Shown: piece after piece, positions 42,117-51,176 of the stretch | How the letters are laid out: each line of letters starts with the position of its first letter | How positions within the stretch are numbered: position 1 is the stretch's first letter | NCBI RefSeq assembly: GCF_000521865.1 | Contig: NZ_JAME01000028.1 | Span: forward strand, 1 to 64,000 | DNA from: Roseivivax isoporae LMG 25204 | GTDB taxonomy: Bacteria > Pseudomonadota > Alphaproteobacteria > Rhodobacterales > Rhodobacteraceae | Direction: 5' to 3' | DNA length: 64,000 nucleotides | Notes under the pieces: model-generated | The model's input: the letters and a program-made list of their open reading frames with translations, nothing else | What the model was told of the DNA's origin: nothing | Databases searched by the model: none | Position numbers and translations under genes: made by a program

Positions 42117-43598
42117 ATGAGCGATCAGGACGGCACCTTTCACTGGCAGACGCTTGACCGGGACCTGAACAGGCTGTCCCGGCTCGAGGCCGCGACGATG
42201 TACGCCTCGCGGCCCCTCATCGGCGTCGGCCTGTCGCTGCTCTTCATGGCGGTGGCCGCGCTGTCGGCGGGCCTGATCGTCGGGGAGGCGCCGGGCGGGT
42301 TGTTCGTGATCGTCGCCGCGGCCTTCGGCGCCTACATGGCGCTCAACATCGGCGCGAACGACGTCGCCAACAACATGGGCCCCGCGGTCGGCGCGCGGGC
42401 CCTGTCGATGGCCGGCGCGATCGCCATCGCGGCGACCTGCGAAAGCGCCGGGGCGCTCATCGCCGGCGGCGACGTGGTCGACACGATCTCGAAGGGGATC
42501 GTCGCCCCCGGCAGCCTCTCGGACGGGCGGGTCTTCGTCGTGGCGATGCTGGCGGCGCTGCTGTCGGCGGCGCTGTGGGTGAACCTCGCGACCTTCATCG
42601 GCGCGCCCGTCTCGACCACCCACGCGGTGGTGGGCGGCGTCATGGGCGCAGGCATCGCCGCCGCGGGCCTCGGCGCGGTCAGCTGGCCGACCATGGGCGC
42701 CATCGCCGCAAGCTGGGTGATCTCGCCCGTCCTCGGCGGCCTGATCGCCGCCGTCATGCTCGCCTTCGTGAAATGGAAGGTCATCTACGTAGAGGACAAG
42801 ATCTCGGCGGCGCGCCGCTGGGTGCCGGTGCTGATCGGGCTGATGGCGGCGGCGTTCTCGAGCTATCTCGCGCTCAAGGGCCTGAGCCACGTGGCCGAGA
42901 TCGACCTTGGCACCGCGCTCGCCGTCGGGGCGGCGCTGGGGCTGACCTGCGGCGTGGCCGCGGTGCCGCTGATCCGCTGGCAGTCGCGCGGGCTCGAGAA
43001 CCGCAACCGGTCGCTCAAGGTCCTCTTCCGCCTGCCGCTGGTGATCTCGGCCGCGCTCCTGTCCTTCGCGCACGGGGCGAACGACGTGGCGAACGCGGTC
43101 GGCCCGCTCGCCGCCATCGTCTATGCGCAGGAGACGGGCGGCAGCGCGACCGAGGTCGCGATCCCGGTCTGGGTCATGGTGATCGGCGCCGCGGGCATCT
43201 CGGTCGGGCTCGTGCTGTTCGGGCCGAAGCTGATCGAGATGGTGGGCAGCCAGATCACCAAGCTGAACCCGATGCGGGCCTATTGCGTCGCGCTCTCGGC
43301 CGCGACCACCGTCATCGCCGCCTCGTGGCTGGGCTTGCCGGTGTCGTCCACGCACATCGCCGTCGGTGGCGTGTTCGGCGTCGGTTTCTTCCGCGAATGG
43401 CACGCCGAACGCCGCGCCCGCCAGCTCGCCGACAGCCGCCCGCCGGCCCGCCGCATTCCCGCCGAGGAGCGCCGCCGCCGCAAGCTCGTCCGGCGCTCGC
43501 ACTTCCTGACCATCGCGGCCGCGTGGATCGTCACCGTGCCCGCGGCCGCGCTCCTGTCGGCGCTATGCTTCTGGGGCCTCTCGCTCGTCTCGGGCTGA
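42117..43598 (+). CDS. pit: PiT family inorganic phosphate transporter
   Basis: 493-residue inner-membrane transporter. It has the two diagnostic repeats GANDVANNMGPAVGA (about 79-93) and GANDVANAVGPLAA (about 321-334), which form the phosphate and cation site of PiT symporters, and two VSTTH/VSSTH motifs. Low-affinity, proton- or sodium-driven phosphate uptake is expected. The N-terminal 40 residues form a soluble extension. No PhoU-like partner gene is next to it. Confidence 0.93.
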   Translation: MSDQDGTFHWQTLDRDLNRLSRLEAATMYASRPLIGVGLSLLFMAVAALSAGLIVGEAPGGLFVIVAAAFGAYMALNIGANDVANNMGPAVGARALSMAGAIAIAATCESAGALIAGGDVVDTISKGIVAPGSLSDGRVFVVAMLAALLSAALWVNLATFIGAPVSTTHAVVGGVMGAGIAAAGLGAVSWPTMGAIAASWVISPVLGGLIAAVMLAFVKWKVIYVEDKISAARRWVPVLIGLMAAAFSSYLALKGLSHVAEIDLGTALAVGAALGLTCGVAAVPLIRWQSRGLENRNRSLKVLFRLPLVISAALLSFAHGANDVANAVGPLAAIVYAQETGGSATEVAIPVWVMVIGAAGISVGLVLFGPKLIEMVGSQITKLNPMRAYCVALSAATTVIAASWLGLPVSSTHIAVGGVFGVGFFREWHAERRARQLADSRPPARRIPAEERRRRKLVRRSHFLTIAAAWIVTVPAAALLSALCFWGLSLVSG

Positions 43599-43610
43599 AG
43601 GCGCCGCGGA

Positions 43611-45128
43611 TCAGGCCGCGGCGAAGATGTCGCGGTAGCGGTCGCGCAGCACGTTCTTCTGCACCTTGCCCATGGTGTTGCGCGGCAGCTCGTCGAGCAG
43701 GATCAGCTTCCGCGGATGCTTGAACCGCGCGAGGGCCTGCCCCGCGGCCGCGGCGATCGCGTCGAGGTCGGGATCGGCACCCGGCCGGGGCACGATGAGG
43801 CCCAGCACCGTCTCGCCGAAATCCGCGTGCGGCACGCCGATCACCGCGCTTTCCATCACCCCGGGCTGAGCGTCGAGCACGAGCTCGACCTCCTTGGGAT
43901 AGATATTGTAGCCGCCCGAGATGATGAGGTCCTTGTTGCGCCCGACGATGTGCAGGTAGCCGTCCGCGTCGAAGCGCCCGAGATCGCCGGTGATGAAGAA
44001 CCCGTTGTCGCGAAGTTCCTCGGCGGTCTTTTCCGGCATCCGCCAGTAGCCCTTGAACACGTTCGGGCCGCGCACCTCGATCTGGCCGACCTCGCCCGCC
44101 TGCACGGGGTCGCCGGTCTCGGGGTCCGTCACCTGCACCTCGACGCCCGGCAGCGGGAAACCCACGGTGCCCGCACGCCGCTCGCCGTCATAGGGGTTCG
44201 AGGTGTTCATGTTGGTCTCGGTCATGCCGTAGCGCTCGAGGATGCGGTGGCCGGTGCGCGCCTCGAAGGTCTCGTGCGTCTCGGACAGCAGCGGCGCAGA
44301 CCCCGACACGAAGAGCCGCATGTGCGCCACGAGGTCGCGCGCCAGACGCGTGTCCGCCAGAAGACGCGTGTAGAACGTCGGCACGCCCATCATCGCGGTC
44401 GCCCGCGGCAGGAGGTCGATCACCCTGTCGAGGTCGAATTTCGGCAGGAAGATCATCGATCCGCCCGCGACCAGCGTGATGTTCGTCGCCACGAACAGGC
44501 CGTGCGTGTGGAAGATCGGCAGCGCGTGGAGAAGCACGTCGGCGTCGCCGAAGCGCCAGTGCTGGGCCAGCGTCCGCGCGTTCGACAGCAGGTTGTCCTG
44601 CGTCAGCATCGCGCCTTTCGACCGGCCCGTGGTGCCCGAGGTGTAGAGGAAGGCGGCGAGGTCCCCGCCATCGCGCGGAACGACGGGCGCTGTGTCCGCG
44701 CACTCGGCCGCCCGGCGGGCAAGGCTGCCCGTGCCGTCGGCGTCCAGCGTCTCGAGCCGCGCGCCCAGCGCCCGCACCACGGGTCCGAGCGCCTCGGCCC
44801 TGGCGCCGTCGCAGACCACCATGGCGGCGCCGCTGTTCTCGACGAAATAGGTCAGCTCGTCGGTCGTGTAGGCGGTGTTCAGCGGCAGGAACACGATGCC
44901 GGCCTGCACGCAGGCGGCGTAGAGGGCGAGCGCCTCGGGCGACTTCTCGACCTGCGCCGCGAGCCGGTCGCCGGCCCCGAGCCCGGCGCCGGTCAGCGCG
45001 TTGGCGAGCCGCGCGGCCTGCGCGAGGAAGGCGTCGTAGCCGATCGTCGCGCCGTCCGCGAGGATCAGGAACGGATCGGTGCGGCCGGCATGGCGGCCGA
45101 AGAGCGTGTCGTAGAGCGGGTTCGTCAT
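43611..45128 (-). CDS. matB: Malonyl-CoA synthetase
   Basis: 505-residue acyl-adenylating enzyme that makes malonyl-CoA from malonate, CoA and ATP. ANL-family motifs are intact: YTSGTTGRSKGAM (about 155-167), RYGMTETNMN, ITGDLGRFDADGYLHIVGR and the C-terminal catalytic Lys in NTMGKVQKN. The MatB assignment rests on the neighbouring malonyl-CoA decarboxylase and TRAP transporter as well as sequence. The start at 45128 lies 13 bp after the decarboxylase stop codon. Confidence 0.93.
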   Translation of the reverse strand: MTNPLYDTLFGRHAGRTDPFLILADGATIGYDAFLAQAARLANALTGAGLGAGDRLAAQVEKSPEALALYAACVQAGIVFLPLNTAYTTDELTYFVENSGAAMVVCDGARAEALGPVVRALGARLETLDADGTGSLARRAAECADTAPVVPRDGGDLAAFLYTSGTTGRSKGAMLTQDNLLSNARTLAQHWRFGDADVLLHALPIFHTHGLFVATNITLVAGGSMIFLPKFDLDRVIDLLPRATAMMGVPTFYTRLLADTRLARDLVAHMRLFVSGSAPLLSETHETFEARTGHRILERYGMTETNMNTSNPYDGERRAGTVGFPLPGVEVQVTDPETGDPVQAGEVGQIEVRGPNVFKGYWRMPEKTAEELRDNGFFITGDLGRFDADGYLHIVGRNKDLIISGGYNIYPKEVELVLDAQPGVMESAVIGVPHADFGETVLGLIVPRPGADPDLDAIAAAAGQALARFKHPRKLILLDELPRNTMGKVQKNVLRDRYRDIFAAA

Positions 45129-45141
45129 GGCGAGCGGTATC

Positions 45142-46386
45142 CTATGTCCGGACCGATTCGGCGGCCGCCAGCGCCTTGACCTCGGGCGACATCGCGATGG
45201 CGTGCGCCGTGGCGAAACGTTCGTGGTTCTGTGCGACCTTGTCGAGATCGTAGAGGTAATTGACCATGGCGCCACCCGACTGGGCGCGCCCCTTTTCCGA
45301 CGGGTCGGCGTCGGCATGGATGCGGAACACCTCGGCGCCGTTGCCGAGGTGGAAGCGCGCAACCGGATCGAGCGGCAGCCCGTCGGCGCGCTTGGCGTGG
45401 ACGAGGTACCGCGCCGCGAGGGCGCGCATGCCCGCCGCGTCGGTCACGTCGTGGCCGCGGTCCTCGCGCGCGAGCCACGGCACGAGGCCCGGGATGGGCG
45501 ACAGCGTCACGAAGGTCTTGAGCCCCGGCAGTTCGAGCGACAGGTCGTCCACCACCTGCTTGATCAGCGAGTTTCCGAACGAGATGCCGGCGAGCCCCGC
45601 CTGGCAGTTCGAGATCGAGTAGAACGTCGCTGTGTCCGCGCGGCGGGCCTCGAGCCGCGGACGTTCCTCGGCGAGGAGGTCACGGATCGACCCGGGCACG
45701 CCCTCGGTCAGCGCCACCTCGACGAAGATCAGCGGGTCGTCCGGCATCGCCGGGTGGAAGAAGGCAAAGCAGCGCCGGTCCTCGGGCTCGAGCCGGCGGC
45801 GCAGGTCGTCCCAGCTGTCGATCGCGTGCACCGCCTCGTAGGCGATGATCTTCTCCAGGATGTGCGCGGGGCTTTCCCAGCTGATCGGGCGCAGGACGAG
45901 GAAACCGCGGTTGAACCAGCTCGCGAAGAGGTGGCGGAAATCGAGGTCGAGCGCCATCAGCGCGTCGTCGCCCCGCCCCAGCCGCAGGAGGTCCGCGCGC
46001 ATGGCGACCAGCGTTCCGGTCGCCCCGGGCAGCCGGTTCAGCCGGCGGATCAGCTCCTGCCTGGGCGGCTCGGCCGCATCGAGGAAGGCGCGGTAGCTCG
46101 ATGGCGTCTGCCCCTCGGCATAGCCGTCGAGCGCCGCGCGCACCGCGTCCACCGACAGCGCCATGTCGCGGGCGAGGTGCCCGAAGAAGGCGCGCTTTTC
46201 CCCGTCGTCCATGCGCCCGTAGCGGTCGAGGATCTGGCGCGCCATGGTCCGGCCCGACACCTCGCCCGCCGCGCCGACCAGCGCGCGGGTGAGGTCCGGC
46301 ATCGGGCGGTCGTCGTCGACGTCAGGTGCCTGCGGCCGCTGCCGCCGTTCGAACACCGTCGAGAGAAGATCTGCGAGCAGGGTCAT
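45142..46386 (-). CDS. matA: Malonyl-CoA decarboxylase
   Basis: 414-residue enzyme converting malonyl-CoA to acetyl-CoA and CO2. The N-terminal helical region and the C-terminal GNAT-like catalytic domain are both present; the conserved catalytic segment FYSISNCQAGLAGISFGN is at about 275-292, and the HFHLGNGA-type motif appears as ARFHLGNGAEVFRIH. With MatB it allows growth on malonate. The start overlaps the TRAP permease stop (ATGA). Confidence 0.93.
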   Translation of the reverse strand: MTLLADLLSTVFERRQRPQAPDVDDDRPMPDLTRALVGAAGEVSGRTMARQILDRYGRMDDGEKRAFFGHLARDMALSVDAVRAALDGYAEGQTPSSYRAFLDAAEPPRQELIRRLNRLPGATGTLVAMRADLLRLGRGDDALMALDLDFRHLFASWFNRGFLVLRPISWESPAHILEKIIAYEAVHAIDSWDDLRRRLEPEDRRCFAFFHPAMPDDPLIFVEVALTEGVPGSIRDLLAEERPRLEARRADTATFYSISNCQAGLAGISFGNSLIKQVVDDLSLELPGLKTFVTLSPIPGLVPWLAREDRGHDVTDAAGMRALAARYLVHAKRADGLPLDPVARFHLGNGAEVFRIHADADPSEKGRAQSGGAMVNYLYDLDKVAQNHERFATAHAIAMSPEVKALAAAESVRT

Positions 46387-47699
46387 ATCCGCGGTCCCAT
46401 GACGAGGTCCGGAAGCCACGTTGCGAGGCCCGGAAAGAGGCAGAGCAGGACGATCGCCAGCACCATGCAGCCCACGAAGGGCAGCGAGCCCACGAGGATG
46501 GTCTTGAGCTTGATGTCGGGCGCGATACCGTTGATCACGTAGAGATTCAGGCCCACCGGCGGCGAGATCAGGCCGATCTCCATGTTGATTGTCAGGACCA
46601 CCGCGAACCAGATCGGGTCGAAGCCGGCCGAGGTGATGATCGGCAGCAGGATCGGCGCGGCCATCAGGATCACGGCCACCGGCGGCAGGAAGAAGCCGGC
46701 GATCAGCAGGAAGACGTTGATCGCGCCCATCAGCACCCAGCGGTTCACGTCGAGCGTGCCGATCCATTCCGCGATGGACTGGGTGATGAAGAGCGAGGAC
46801 AGCATGTAGGAGAACACGCCCGCCGCCGCGATGATGAAGAGGATCATCACCGATTCCTTCGTGGAATCGCGCAGGACCGCCCAGAGGTCGGCCGGGTTCC
46901 ACAGCCGGTAGATCACCATGGCGATCACGAGGCAGAGGAGCGCGCCCACCGCCGCCGTTTCGGACGGCGTCGCGATGCCGCCATACATGGCGTAGAGGAC
47001 GCCCAGGATGATGGCGAGGAAGGGCAGCACGCGCGGCAGGATCTCGACCCGCTCGCGCCAGCTGTAGCTGCGCGCGGTCAGCGCCGCGGCGTCGCCCGAC
47101 CGCCACGTGGAATAGAGCGACCACGCCATGAAGAGCGCGACGAGCAGGAGCCCCGGGATCACGCCGGCAAGGAACAACCGGCCGATCGAGGTCTCGGTGG
47201 CGATGCCGTAGACGATCATGGTGACCGATGGCGGGATGAGGATCCCGAGCGTGCCGCCCGCGGCGATGGATCCCGCCGCGACCCCGTCGGGAAAGCCGCG
47301 CTTGCGCATCTCGGGGATGCCCATCTTGCCGATCGCCGCGCAGGTCGCGGGGCTCGACCCGGACATCGCCGCAAACAGCGCGCAGGCCCCGAGATTCGAG
47401 ATCACCAGGCCGCCCGGCACCCGCGTCAGCCAGCGCTCCAGCGCCTCGTAGAGGTCGGCACCCGCCCGCGTGGAAGCGATCGAGGCGCCCATGATGATGA
47501 ACATCGGGATCGAGAGCAGCGCGAAGTTGTTGAGCTTGCCGAAGAGGATCTCGGGCATGAGTTCGAGCGAGCGCATGCCGTCGAAGACAATCAGGAAGCC
47601 CGCCGAGACGATGAGCAGCCCGAGCGCCACCGACACGCCCGAGAACAGCACGACGACGGTGAAGATGGCGACGAGCGCGCCGAGGAGAAGCGGGTCCAT
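46383..47699 (-). CDS. TRAP transporter large permease subunit (malonate, MatM/DctM-like)
   Basis: 438-residue inner-membrane protein with about 12 helices, the transport subunit of a tripartite ATP-independent periplasmic system. Typical DctM segments are present (FALLSIPMFIIMGASIAS, ATCAAIGKMGIPEM, IPPSVTMIVYG, and PPVGLNLYVINGIAP). Gene order with matA and matB indicates malonate or another short dicarboxylate as substrate. Both ends overlap neighbouring genes, so the operon is tightly coupled. Confidence 0.92.
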   Translation of the reverse strand: MDPLLLGALVAIFTVVVLFSGVSVALGLLIVSAGFLIVFDGMRSLELMPEILFGKLNNFALLSIPMFIIMGASIASTRAGADLYEALERWLTRVPGGLVISNLGACALFAAMSGSSPATCAAIGKMGIPEMRKRGFPDGVAAGSIAAGGTLGILIPPSVTMIVYGIATETSIGRLFLAGVIPGLLLVALFMAWSLYSTWRSGDAAALTARSYSWRERVEILPRVLPFLAIILGVLYAMYGGIATPSETAAVGALLCLVIAMVIYRLWNPADLWAVLRDSTKESVMILFIIAAAGVFSYMLSSLFITQSIAEWIGTLDVNRWVLMGAINVFLLIAGFFLPPVAVILMAAPILLPIITSAGFDPIWFAVVLTINMEIGLISPPVGLNLYVINGIAPDIKLKTILVGSLPFVGCMVLAIVLLCLFPGLATWLPDLVMGPRI

Positions 47700-48247
47700 C
47701 AGGCGTCCTCCAGCCCGAAGGGCTTGTCGATGTCGAGGATGACCGCCACGAGGTCGGCCACGAGCTGCAGCAGGAAGAGGCCCAGCCCGACCGGGATCGC
47801 GAGATACGGAATCCAGAGCCGGACCGCCCAGACGGTCTCGGACCGCCAGCCGCGCTCCCAGGCGAAGTGCCAGTACTCGTAGCCGTACCAGAGCATCACC
47901 GCGACGATGGCGACGGACACCGACAGGGTGACGATGCAGAGCGCCCGTCGCGGCCCCGGCGGCAGCGCGAGCGGCACGAGGTCGACGTTCACGTGGCCGC
48001 GCATGCGCTGCACGTAGGACAGGCCCACGAGCGTCGCGGCGATCACCAGGTAGACCACCGCCTCGGTCTGCCACACGGTCGAGCCGTTCAGCACGAAGCG
48101 GACGACGATCATCTGGCAGGTGATCGCGACGGCGGCGACGATCATCGCCGCGGCGCACCAGCCGGCCAGGGTCGAGATGGCGGCGACGGCGCGCAGGAAG
48201 GGGTTGTCGCCGGCGCGCGCGGCGGCGGCGGTACTGTGGCTCGCCAT
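47699..48247 (-). CDS. TRAP transporter small permease subunit (DctQ-like)
   Basis: 182-residue inner-membrane protein with four helices, the small subunit that joins the large permease to the binding protein. QRMRGHVNVDLVPLALPPGPR is the usual DctQ loop after helix 2. Its stop codon overlaps the large-subunit start by one base (TGATG). Confidence 0.9.
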   Translation of the reverse strand: MASHSTAAAARAGDNPFLRAVAAISTLAGWCAAAMIVAAVAITCQMIVVRFVLNGSTVWQTEAVVYLVIAATLVGLSYVQRMRGHVNVDLVPLALPPGPRRALCIVTLSVSVAIVAVMLWYGYEYWHFAWERGWRSETVWAVRLWIPYLAIPVGLGLFLLQLVADLVAVILDIDKPFGLEDA

Positions 48248-48306
48248 GCGGGCCTCCTCGGTCGGACTGTGCTCGGAAACGGTCGGGACGCGCGATGCGG
48301 GGACGG

Positions 48307-48328
48307 CACCGGGCCGCCCCCGCCGGTG
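48307..48328. other. Intercistronic hairpin after the TRAP binding-protein gene
   Basis: CACCGG (48307-48312) pairs with CCGGTG (48323-48328) around a 10-nt G/C loop, directly beyond the binding-protein stop codon. It probably increases the amount of binding protein relative to the permeases. Confidence 0.45.
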
Positions 48329-48329
48329 G

Positions 48330-49310
48330 TCATTCCACCGAAAGCGCCATGTCGAGCAGTTCCTGCCCGCCCGGCGTCTCCTCCACGAAGGCCTTGTAGG
48401 ATGTCTCCTTGGCCAGTTCCTGCCAAGCGGCGAAGTCCTCGGCGGTCATGTCGGCGATCTCGACCCCGGCCTCGGAAAAGACGCGGCGGCTCTCGGCATC
48501 CTCCTTCTTGGCTTCCTTGAGGTAGAAGGCCTGCGCCTTCTCGGCGGCGGCCATGAGCGCCTGCTGCTGCGCCTCGTCGAGCCCGTCGAAGGTCGACTTG
48601 TTCATGAGCAGCGGCTGGTACATGAACCACAGCGCGTAGTCGCCCGGCGGCGTGTAGCACGCGACCTGCTCGTAGATGCGGTAGCTGACGAAGGACGACG
48701 AGGACGTGTTCACCGCGTCGAGCACGCCCGACTGCATCGCCGAGTAGATCTCGGACGAGGCCATGGAGGCGATGGACGCGCCCGCGCCCGCCAGCATCTG
48801 CTCGAACGACTTGCCCGCCGCGCGGGTCTGGAGGCCGGCCATGTCCTCGGGCTTGGTGATGCAGCCGTCGGTCGCGGCGAAGCCGCCGGCGAGATAGCCG
48901 TGCACCAGCACCATGACGTCGTCCTCCGCCATCTTCTGCTCGATGGCGTCCATGAACGGACTGTCGTTCAGCCGTGCCGCGTGGTCGTGGTTCTTCACGA
49001 GACCGGGCATCAGGGTCAGGTTGTAGGCGGGCTGCTGGCCGCCCGCGTAGGACAGGGGCAGCACGGTCATGTCGAGCTGCCCGCGCGAGAGCGGCGTGTA
49101 CTGCTCGCGCGCCTTGAACAGCGATTCCGTCGGGAAGATACGGATGTCGAGGTCGACATCCGCCGCCGCGACCTCGTCCGCCACGATCTGCGCGACCTTG
49201 TGGCGCACGTCGTTGTCGGACCACTGGTGCGACAGGCGCAGGTCCGCGGCCTCGGCCGACATGCCGGTCGCGGCGAGCGCCGCGGCGCCCAGCGTCAGGT
49301 GAATCTTCAT
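48330..49310 (-). CDS. TRAP transporter substrate-binding protein (malonate, MatP/DctP-like)
   Basis: 326-residue periplasmic protein with a signal peptide (KIHLTLGAAALAATGMSAEA). The DctP fold is marked by LRLSHQWSDNDVRHKVAQ at the mature start and LQTRAAGKSFEQML, whose Arg normally binds the ligand carboxylate. It should capture malonate for the DctQM subunits. The start at 49310 fits the signal peptide; the longer frame to 49376 is not coding-like. The gene is divergent from the GntR regulator. Confidence 0.92.
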   Translation of the reverse strand: MKIHLTLGAAALAATGMSAEAADLRLSHQWSDNDVRHKVAQIVADEVAAADVDLDIRIFPTESLFKAREQYTPLSRGQLDMTVLPLSYAGGQQPAYNLTLMPGLVKNHDHAARLNDSPFMDAIEQKMAEDDVMVLVHGYLAGGFAATDGCITKPEDMAGLQTRAAGKSFEQMLAGAGASIASMASSEIYSAMQSGVLDAVNTSSSSFVSYRIYEQVACYTPPGDYALWFMYQPLLMNKSTFDGLDEAQQQALMAAAEKAQAFYLKEAKKEDAESRRVFSEAGVEIADMTAEDFAAWQELAKETSYKAFVEETPGGQELLDMALSVE

Positions 49311-49388
49311 GGTGGTCTCCTCCCTTCGGCGACCGCGAGTCGGCCGCTCATCGCAGAGTTGTCGCAACGGATGCATCCATCGTCAATG

Positions 49389-49404
49389 TTTTTGTATACA
49401 AGAT
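49389..49404. promoter_or_regulatory. MatR-like operator between the malonate operon and its regulator
   Basis: TTGTATACAA (49392-49401) is a perfect palindrome. Read on the minus strand the extended site TCTTGTATACAAAA closely matches the MatR operator I recall from Rhizobium (TCTTGTA/TACACGA). A second palindrome, GGATGCATCC, lies at 49369-49378. Both are in the 137-bp gap between the divergent binding-protein and GntR genes. Confidence 0.7.
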
Positions 49405-49447
49405 GGGCATGATTGCGCGCAAAGACGCACCATGGTAATCGGGGCAC

Positions 49448-50104
49448 ATGGAACGCAAGCGCGCCGACATCATCGCCGACCAGATCGAGGAACTGATCTT
49501 CGACGGCTCCTTCGCCGACGGCGAACGGCTGGACGAGACGCAGCTTGCCGCGCGCTTCTCGGTGTCGCGCACCCCCATCCGCGAGGCGCTGCAGCGGCTG
49601 GCGCTGTCGGGCCTCGTGGACCAGCTGCCGCGGCGCGGGGTGTTCGTGCACCACCCCGGCCCCGTCGAGCTGATGAACATGTTCGAGGTCATGGCCGAGC
49701 TCGAGGCTTCCTGCGCCCGCTTCGCCGCACAGCGCATCACCGAGGACGCGCTGGCCGAACTCGACGCCGTCAATGGCCGGTGCAGCACGGCCGTGGCCGA
49801 CCGCGACATCGAGACGTACTTCCTCGAGAACGAGCTCTTTCACCAGATGCTCTACCGCAACGCGGCGAACCCGTTCCTCGAACAGGAATGCCTGCGCCTG
49901 CAACGCCGCCTCCGGCCGTTCCGGCGCATGCAGCTGCGCCTGCGCGGCCGCCTGTCGCAGTCCATGGCCGAACACGAGGCCGTCGTCGCTGCGATCCGCG
50001 CCGGCGACGGCGTCGAAGCCGGTGAGGTCATGCGCGCGCATGTCGCCGTGCAGGGCGAGAAGTTCCACCATCTCGTCGCGCGGCTGAAACCCGCAGCGGA
50101 ATAG
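49448..50104 (+). CDS. matR: GntR family regulator of malonate use (MatR-like, FCD domain)
   Basis: 218-residue regulator. The N-terminal winged helix (LAARFSVSRTPIREALQRL, about 34-52) is followed by an all-helical FCD ligand domain typical of the FadR subfamily, with His residues that probably hold a metal near the effector pocket. Divergent placement next to a complete malonate operon and the MatR-like palindrome in between support control by malonate or malonyl-CoA. Confidence 0.88.
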   Translation: MERKRADIIADQIEELIFDGSFADGERLDETQLAARFSVSRTPIREALQRLALSGLVDQLPRRGVFVHHPGPVELMNMFEVMAELEASCARFAAQRITEDALAELDAVNGRCSTAVADRDIETYFLENELFHQMLYRNAANPFLEQECLRLQRRLRPFRRMQLRLRGRLSQSMAEHEAVVAAIRAGDGVEAGEVMRAHVAVQGEKFHHLVARLKPAAE

Positions 50105-50140
50105 GACCGCCCCGGCGCCGGACCTCACGCTGTCGTGCCG

Positions 50141-50168
50141 TTGACTTTTGAGAACGACTTGCATTAGC
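50141..50168 (+). promoter_or_regulatory. Promoter with a Fur/Mur-like box upstream of sitA
   Basis: TTGACT (50141-50146) can serve as a -35 element. GAGAACGACTTGCATTAGC (50150-50168), read on the minus strand, agrees with the classical 19-bp Fur box at 13 of 19 positions. In alphaproteobacteria the Fur homologue Mur represses sitABCD when manganese is plentiful, so this is most likely a Mur or Fur site overlapping the promoter. Confidence 0.5.
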
Positions 50169-50203
50169 AAAAGGCGACCGCGCTTCCCGGAACGGAGATC
50201 CCG

Positions 50204-51112
50204 ATGCGACGACCCGCCAGAACGATGTGCGCCGCCATCAGCATGGCGCTCGCGGCCGCGGCCGCGGCGCCCGGGCAGGAGGCGGAGCCGCTCAAGGTCG
50301 TGACCACCTTCACCGTACTGGCCGACATGGCGCGCAACGTCGCGGGCGACGCCGCCGAGGTCGTGTCGGTGACGCGGCCCGGCGCCGAGATCCACGGCTA
50401 CGCTCCCACGCCGCGCGACCTCGTCGGCGCGCAGGACGCGGACCTCGTCCTCTGGAACGGGCTCAACCTCGAGCTCTGGTTCGAGCAGTTCCTGTCGAAT
50501 CTCGGGGACGTGCCGTCGGTGACGCTGACCGACGGGATCGACCCCATCCCGATCGCCGAGGGCGCCTACGAGGGCCAGTCGAACCCCCATGCCTGGATGG
50601 GCCTCGACAACGCCATGATCTACGTCGACAACATCGCCGCCGCGCTGGCCGAACACGATCCCGACAACGCCGCCGCCTACCGGGCCAACGCCGAAGCCTA
50701 CAAGGCATCCATCCGCGACACGATCGGACCGCTGCGCGACCGCATCGCGGCGATCCCGGAAGAGGATCGCTGGCTCGTCACCTGCGAGGGCGCGTTCTCG
50801 TACCTCGCCCGCGATTTCGGGCTGAAGGAGCTCTATCTCTGGCCGATGAACGCCGACCAGACCGGCACGCCCCAGCAGGTGCGCGCGGTGATCGACGGCG
50901 TGCGCGAGAACGACATCCCCGTCGTCTTCTGCGAAAGCACCGTCAGCTCGCGTCCCGCCGAGCAGGTGGCGCGCGAGACCGGCGCCCGGTTCGGCGGCGT
51001 CCTCTACGTCGATTCGCTGTCCGAACCCGACGGGCCGGTGCCGACCTATCTCGACCTTCTGCGGGTGACCTCGCAGACCGTGGCCGACGGCCTCGCCCCC
51101 GCGACCAACTGA
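50204..51112 (+). CDS. sitA: Manganese/iron ABC transporter substrate-binding protein
   Basis: 302-residue periplasmic metal-binding protein of the cluster A-I group, with a signal peptide ending near the Gly-Gln at 24-25. The four metal ligands can be placed at H64 (EIHGYAPTP), H129 (NPHAWMG), E195 (TCEGAFSY) and D270 (YVDSLSEPDG). The His-His-Glu-Asp set is that of manganese/iron binders such as PsaA and SitA; zinc binders have a third His. It is the first gene of the sit operon. Confidence 0.92.
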   Translation: MRRPARTMCAAISMALAAAAAAPGQEAEPLKVVTTFTVLADMARNVAGDAAEVVSVTRPGAEIHGYAPTPRDLVGAQDADLVLWNGLNLELWFEQFLSNLGDVPSVTLTDGIDPIPIAEGAYEGQSNPHAWMGLDNAMIYVDNIAAALAEHDPDNAAAYRANAEAYKASIRDTIGPLRDRIAAIPEEDRWLVTCEGAFSYLARDFGLKELYLWPMNADQTGTPQQVRAVIDGVRENDIPVVFCESTVSSRPAEQVARETGARFGGVLYVDSLSEPDGPVPTYLDLLRVTSQTVADGLAPATN

Positions 51113-51138
51113 GCCCGCCGCCTGTCCGCGCGCCAGGC

Positions 51139-51164
51139 CGGCGCTATCTGCCGGGACAGCGCCG
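51139..51164. other. Hairpin between sitA and sitB
   Basis: CGGCGCT (51139-51145) pairs with AGCGCCG (51158-51164) around a 12-nt loop, just before the AAGGAG ribosome site of sitB. It may limit read-through or translation of the downstream genes relative to sitA. Confidence 0.45.
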
Positions 51165-51176
51165 CAAGGAGACACG

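Noticed and set aside
49309-50025. Overlapping plus-strand frame of 238 codons across the malonate regulatory gap
   Set aside because: It runs through the operator region, is Arg/Ala-rich, and is a shifted frame of the GntR gene.
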